From the NCBI GenBank assembly GCA_033297075.1, contig MU858442.1, positions 1 to 10,661 on the forward strand: a DNA stretch of 10,661 bases. Direction: 5' to 3'. The notes beneath the pieces are model-generated. The model worked only from the letters and a program-made list of their open reading frames with translations, ran no database searches and was not told the DNA's origin. Positions 7,714 through 10,661 of this stretch are shown here, in pieces. A program made the translations under genes and the position numbers. Source of the DNA: Rhypophila decipiens (Eukaryota > Ascomycota > Sordariomycetes > Sordariales > Naviculisporaceae). Position 1 is the first letter of the stretch; every line of letters begins with the position of its first letter.

Positions 7714-7994
7714 TCAAGTCCCGGGTGGCACGGCGCAAGGTCCAACATACACCACCCCCGGGCCCAGAAGAAAGTTGTAGCCTTCAATCCCCAGCGGACA
7801 TGTGTCGCTGGTCGGCGCCCCATCTAGCGTTTCTGTCTTGACAAGCAACTGGCAGCCACTCGGGAAAGCCGAGGCGACGCAGTTTATGGTATTCCAGCAC
7901 AGGACGCAGCACTCAAACGCAGTGGCCACGCCGGGTGGCGTCAGGATGGTGTTGCCAATGCCGTTGCCGGATGGGTTGTAGACCATGATATGAG
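7714..7994 (-). pseudogene. PAN/apple-like cysteine domain, start missing
   Basis: About 92 residues ending at TGA (7716-7714). Key parts are YNPSGNGIGNTILTPPG, then AFECCVLCWNTINCVASAFP, GCQLLVKTETL, TCPLGIEGYNF and YVGPCAVPPGT. The CC..C.....C......C........C......C spacing and the CPLGIE..F phrase match apple-like domains common in secreted ascomycete proteins. Such domains bind protein or carbohydrate outside the cell and need a signal peptide, yet none precedes this one. The frame runs upstream into sequence antisense-like to nothing known and then overlaps the CFEM reading frame. A CTTCAAG acceptor at 7995 is in phase 1 with a GTTAGC donor at 8107, so it could be the last exon of the CFEM gene. 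No CTRAY branch site lies between them, and the domain would then be cytosolic. I therefore favour a relic of a separate gene. Confidence 0.55.
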
Positions 7995-8102
7995 CTTGAA
8001 GAAAGCAATGACTGTGAACTGCCGTGAAACCATAATCCGAACTACTAAAGACTAGTAACCTCAACCTCCCCCTTCGACATCTTCCCAGACCTCCGCCGTC
8101 TG

Positions 8103-8722
8103 CTAACACAATCCCAAAATCCAAAGAACAAGCACAGTAAACCCAACCAAACTGGCAGCACACAGTATAAAAATCTCATCCCACCGGAATGGTCTCCTCC
8201 CCGGCAGCGGCGGGGGATTCGGCTTCTTTTCTTCCTCTGTGTTATCTGGCTGCTCCCCGTACAGTGAAAACGTACCAGTCTTCAGGGCCTCTGTCGCGGC
8301 GTTCTCGCTGATTGCACAAGTATCTTGCAGCCATCTCGAGATCTGCTCCCATTCGGCCTCGTCGCCGCATTTCTCGTGGCAGTCAAAAAGGTCACCCTTT
8401 GTACAGACGCAGTTGCTTGTTTGTGTTACGCAGCCGTACGAGAACATGTTGTCGTCAAGGCATTGTCGCGCGCAGGACGGGAGGCCGGACCAATCTACTT
8501 GTTTTGTTGCTGGTGCGTCGGGGCAGACTTGGGCGAACCAGTCTTCTGTTTCCCACCTATTCTTGGGTCAGTCTTGATGTTGAATATGTTGTTTGTTAGG
8601 TCAGTGAATGGTGTCACATACCAGCCTGCCCAGTTACAGCCCCAAGCGCACGAGATGGGCGTCTTAAGCTTGCAGTAGTAGTCGCGTCTATATTGGTAGA
8701 TGCCGCATTTTGGCACATATAT
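8103..8722 (-). CDS. CFEM-type cysteine-rich membrane protein, 5' end unresolved
   Basis: Exons 8722(open)-8622 and 8556-8103, with a 65-nt intron at 8621-8557 (GTATGT donor, CTGAC and CTAAC branch candidates, AATAG acceptor, phase 2). Exon 1 reads KCGIYQYRRDYYC then TPISCAWGCNWAGW. Exon 2 reads WETEDWFAQVCPDAP, then an eight-cysteine block: LPSCARQC, YGC, SNCVC, DCHEKC and LQDTC. The spacing is C-x3-C-x9-C-x6-C-x-C-x7-C-x3-C-x16-C, the CFEM pattern. An acidic-proline linker (EEEKKPNPPPLPG) leads to one C-terminal membrane helix (FILCAASLVGFTVLVLWILG) and a TAG. CFEM proteins sit on the cell surface; some capture haem or act in host interaction. The usual haem-ligand Asp position is Thr (QTSNC), so haem binding is doubtful. 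No in-frame ATG follows the TAA at 8725-8723, so a signal-peptide exon is missing, cryptic or mutated. Confidence 0.7.
8557..8621 (-). other. spliceosomal intron of the CFEM gene
   Basis: GTATGT donor at 8621-8616, AG acceptor at 8558-8557. Splicing joins CNWAGW to WETEDW in phase 2. CCTAAC and ACTGAC lie inside as possible branch sites. Confidence 0.8.
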
Positions 8723-8782
8723 TTATGCTTGGGTATCACGACAGCACTGTGTGACCCGCAGACTCGGAAGGAGGAGGTTCAT

Positions 8783-9037
8783 GATATCGTATTATTCCTT
8801 CTTGAACTCAACCATCGCTTCTGGCGGATGGTCCGGAATACTTGATTGACCCACTGGCGATGGACCTGTCCGGCATTCAGGCTCTGTACTGAACTACACA
8901 GACTATTCCTAGTCCTTTGACTCCTTTTCCACTTTGCAGAAGCATTTCTGCTTTCAAGTGCCTAACACCAAGCCCTCCATCTAAGCATTAGGAGCTCAAC
9001 AAGACACAAAGATTTGTCACCGAAAGGATCATCCGTG
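8783..9037. other. divergent intergenic spacer
   Basis: About 255 bases between the upstream side of the CFEM locus and the membrane-protein fragment. No coding resemblance seen. It may once have held promoters for both. Confidence 0.35.
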
Positions 9038-9569
9038 ATGGCGCTCTTCAACATGCCAGCCGCCAGACTACAGCTCTTCAAACTCACCGCTCCGGTGGGT
9101 GAAACAATTCTGCCCGGGGATGCAGCTAAGCGACACTCGACAATGGCTACAGCCCTTGGCGACCTACATCTCGCCGTACATCGGTCTCTTGCTTCTTTGT
9201 CCCATGGGTGAGACAGAACAGGACGATGAGATCCAAAGAAAGGCGTGGGCGAGTCTGTTCTGGTCAGTCGTAGCAACCTTGAAAGAGCTCGTCAGTATAT
9301 TAGGGGATCCAGCTAGTGCCATCTCTGGCGCGGCGTCAGAGATCTATGCCGACACTGTCGCGCTGTGGAACATCTCGTCGCTTCCTGCAGAGCAACAGCG
9401 ACCGAGGTGGGTCGCTGCTCTGGCTGGGGCGTTGAAGTTTTCGTCCAAAACAGACTGGCGTTGTGATCAGGGTGCTGCAGGAGCGCAATCTGAATCAGAG
9501 CCCTTCCTAAAAGGCACCATCGTGACCTCCAACAACGAGGTACCAAAAGCCACCACCCATTCCTCCTGA
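9038..9569 (+). pseudogene. fragment of a multi-pass fungal membrane protein
   Basis: Two reading frames appear to belong together. From ATG at 9038, MALFNMPAARLQLFKLTAP runs in one frame to about 9118. From there the next frame continues as QLSDTRQWLQPLATYISPY, a hydrophobic stretch IGLLLLCPMGETE, SLFWSVVATLKELVSILG, DPASAISGAASEIYADTV, and RPRWVAALAGALKFSSKTDW, ending at TGA 9567-9569. A one-base shift near CCCGGGGATGCAG would join them; an intron there would be too short (about 31 nt). The second part, with its membrane-helix ends and acidic GETEQDDE loop, resembles uncharacterised ascomycete membrane proteins, but these normally carry further helices absent here. I read it as frameshifted and 3'-truncated. 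Alternative: a short intact protein starting at ATG 9120 (MQLSD). Confidence 0.5.
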
Positions 9570-10071
9570 TCTTGCAAGGAGGGCATTTCACAAAGTCATG
9601 TTCCTTCCACATGCACCCCTCGTCCATTTTCGTAATGTAAAAGTTGGCGAACACCGGAAGCAGATCGGCGATCATTTCGCGAAGCGGTACCCTACGGGCG
9701 ACGCCCGTGCAGAAGCTCACTTGGACGCCCCAAAGATCCTCCAAGAATCCAATTAGGCTGTCATCTTCTTGTTGAAGTCTGTGATGCTTTAAAGTCTGAC
9801 CTCGGCGTTTATGCCAAGTTAGGTTCGCCTGTAGAATAATGTAATTCCCAGCTTGCATTCCATACTGCTTTTCCGTCCGCTCCCAGCCAGTTGAATATGG
9901 ACCAAGGGACTCGAGGCATGTGGATGAAGTATGCCAACAGTGTTCTTCATCGATTCTGCAGTTCTCATTGACCGTAACTGGAGTGCCGATGAAAATGTTA
10001 CTACACGGAGCAGGCGGCGAATAAATGGGGCAGGCGGTGAGTAAATAAAGTGAATGAGGCAGGCGGTGGAT
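9570..10071 (-). pseudogene. truncated gene of an uncharacterised fungal family (CTGVARR motif)
   Basis: The frame is open from 10071 downward, but the first ATG is at 9858. Protein-like sequence already begins upstream of it: PCSNIFIGTPVTVNENC, RIDEEHCWHTSSTCLESLG and PYSTGWERTEKQYGMQAG. It continues with NYIILQANLTWHKRRGQTLK, HRLQQEDDSLIGFLEDLWG, VQVSFCTGVARRVPLREMIA, DLLPVFANFYITKMDEG and HDFVKCPPCKI. So the start lies outside the surviving sequence. The frame runs on past 9570 to a stop at 9313, but that part is the antisense of the membrane-protein fragment. The 5' break at about 10010 coincides with the first CAGGCGG repeat. I associate the CTGVARRV..R...AD.LP phrase with a large unassigned ascomycete family, from memory. 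No signal peptide or membrane helix. Almost certainly not functional. Confidence 0.55.
10010..10069. repeat. three degenerate GCAGGCGG-led direct repeats
   Basis: GCAGGCGGCGAATAAAT (from 10010), GCAGGCGGTGAGTAAAT (from 10030) and GCAGGCGGTGGATTCAT (from 10059) are related units, spaced 20 and 29 bases apart. A fourth copy at 10146 and an inverted copy at 10172 follow. They start exactly where the CTGVARR-family fragment loses its homologous-looking sequence. Confidence 0.7.
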
Positions 10072-10139
10072 TCATGTTCAAATCAGGGAGTCGGCTAAAT
10101 ACGAATGGCCATGACTGAATGATGTGTGAGATGACGATA

Positions 10140-10188
10140 AATTGGGCAGGCGGTGAGGAAGAGGATATAGTTCACCGCCTGCCTAATT
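10140..10188. repeat. 17-bp inverted repeat of the CAGGCGGTGA unit
   Basis: AATTGGGCAGGCGGTGA (10140-10156) and TCACCGCCTGCCTAATT (10172-10188) are reverse complements with one mismatch, separated by 15 bases. It could form a hairpin, and it sits 12 bases before the minisatellite array. Confidence 0.75.
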
Positions 10189-10199
10189 AGACATCGCTT

Positions 10200-10636
10200 T
10201 GCCTTGAGGAACGAAAGGTGCCTTGAGGAACGAAAGGCTCTTAGAGGACGCGCAGAAAGCCCCTACCCCTCAAAGAGCCCCACATGTGCCTTGAGGAACG
10301 AAAGGCTCTTAGAGGACGCGTGCCTTGAGAAACGAAAGGTGCCTTGAGGAACGAAAGGCTCTTAGAGGACGCGCCGAGAGCCCCCTTTGCCTTGAGGAAC
10401 GAAAGGTGCCTTGAGGAACGAAAGGCTCTTAGAGGACGCACCGAGAGCCCCCTGCCTTTAGGAACGAAAGGTGCCTTGAGGAACGAAAGGCTCTTGCCTT
10501 GAGGAACGAAAGGTCTTTATGGGTCCCCCTGCCTTGAGGAACGAAAGGTGCCTTGAGGAACGAAAGGTTTGCCTTGAGGAACGAAAGGTTCTTAGAGGAC
10601 GCACCGAGAGCCCCCTACCCCTCAAAGAGCCCCACA
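10200..10636. repeat. composite minisatellite, thirteen 19-bp units plus hairpin spacers
   Basis: The unit TGCCTTGAGGAACGAAAGG occurs at 10200, 10219, 10287, 10321, 10340, 10388, 10407, 10453, 10472, 10495, 10530, 10549 and 10570. Only 10321 and 10453 each differ, by one base. Units mostly come as head-to-tail pairs. Between them is a second motif, CTCTTAGAGGACGC(A/G)CCGAGAGCC, whose ends with the preceding GG form GGCTCT...AGAGCC hairpins. A third motif, CCCCTACCCCTCAAAGAGCC followed by CCACAT, appears at about 10259 and 10612 and so brackets the array. Minus-strand open frames across it are by-products of the repeat. Unit identity points to recent homogenisation or expansion. It may continue as a dispersed family elsewhere in the genome. 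Confidence 0.9.
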
Positions 10637-10661
10637 TTAAGTCGTCGAAAAAATTTGGACT

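Noticed and set aside
8239..8678. Three plus-strand frames of 95-117 codons
   Set aside because: Antisense to the CFEM exon, whose eight-cysteine spacing fixes the true strand and frame.
10241..10441. 66-codon minus-strand frame through the minisatellite
   Set aside because: Produced by translating the 19-bp unit; it repeats the same residues and the unit length is not a multiple of three, so no stable protein repeat results.
10200..10600. Possible CRISPR-like array of regular repeats
   Set aside because: Repeats are often directly adjacent, spacers are themselves repeats rather than unique, and the genome is clearly fungal.

Overview
The window looks like the accessory, possibly subtelomeric, DNA of a filamentous ascomycete (Pezizomycotina). 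The evidence is short 60-95 nt GT-AG introns with CTAAC/CTGAC-type branch sites, TATA-type promoters, and several families expanded in such fungi: an APH-like small-molecule kinase, a CFEM cysteine-rich surface protein, a PAN/apple-like cysteine domain and a HET (heterokaryon incompatibility) domain relic. No species or genome location is recorded in the sequence; this is inferred from gene content and intron style. All family assignments come from reading motifs, not from a database search.

Layout. 1-430: telomere-like G-rich repeat, then a minus-strand HET-domain relic (221-427). 623-1125: a complete two-exon minus-strand gene for a 135-residue protein with a His...His...Asn-Cys-Gln pattern. 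1126-2115: gene-free apart from a TATA box. 2116-3039: intact single-exon minus-strand APH-family kinase-like gene (307 residues). 3224-3383: inverted repeats and an 18-bp palindrome. 3388-3657: a 244-bp insertion with a (CATC)n tail, bounded by a perfect 13-bp target-site duplication, read as a 5'-truncated non-LTR retroelement or a SINE. 3658-5463: mostly noncoding, with a strong hairpin, a small palindrome and two TTAGGG-type units. 5536-7548: two-exon plus-strand gene for a 650-residue uncharacterised fungal protein, the largest intact gene here. 7714-8722: minus-strand CFEM-type membrane protein with no clear start, followed by an apple-like domain that is either a decayed neighbour or joined by splicing. 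9038-9569 (plus) and 9570-10071 (minus): two gene fragments lying tail to tail. 10010-10188: dispersed CAGGCGG repeats with an inverted pair. 10200-10636: a composite minisatellite of thirteen 19-bp units alternating with a hairpin-forming spacer.

The genes do not form a pathway or cluster. Three loci look intact (135, 307 and 650 residues). The rest is a mixture of relics (HET, apple-like, membrane protein, CTGVARR-family fragment) and repeats, which fits a region of frequent rearrangement. No new multi-gene system is evident. The points most worth following are the possible LRAT/NlpC-like hydrolase, the composite minisatellite beside a truncated gene, the dated retroelement insertion, and the CFEM/apple locus.
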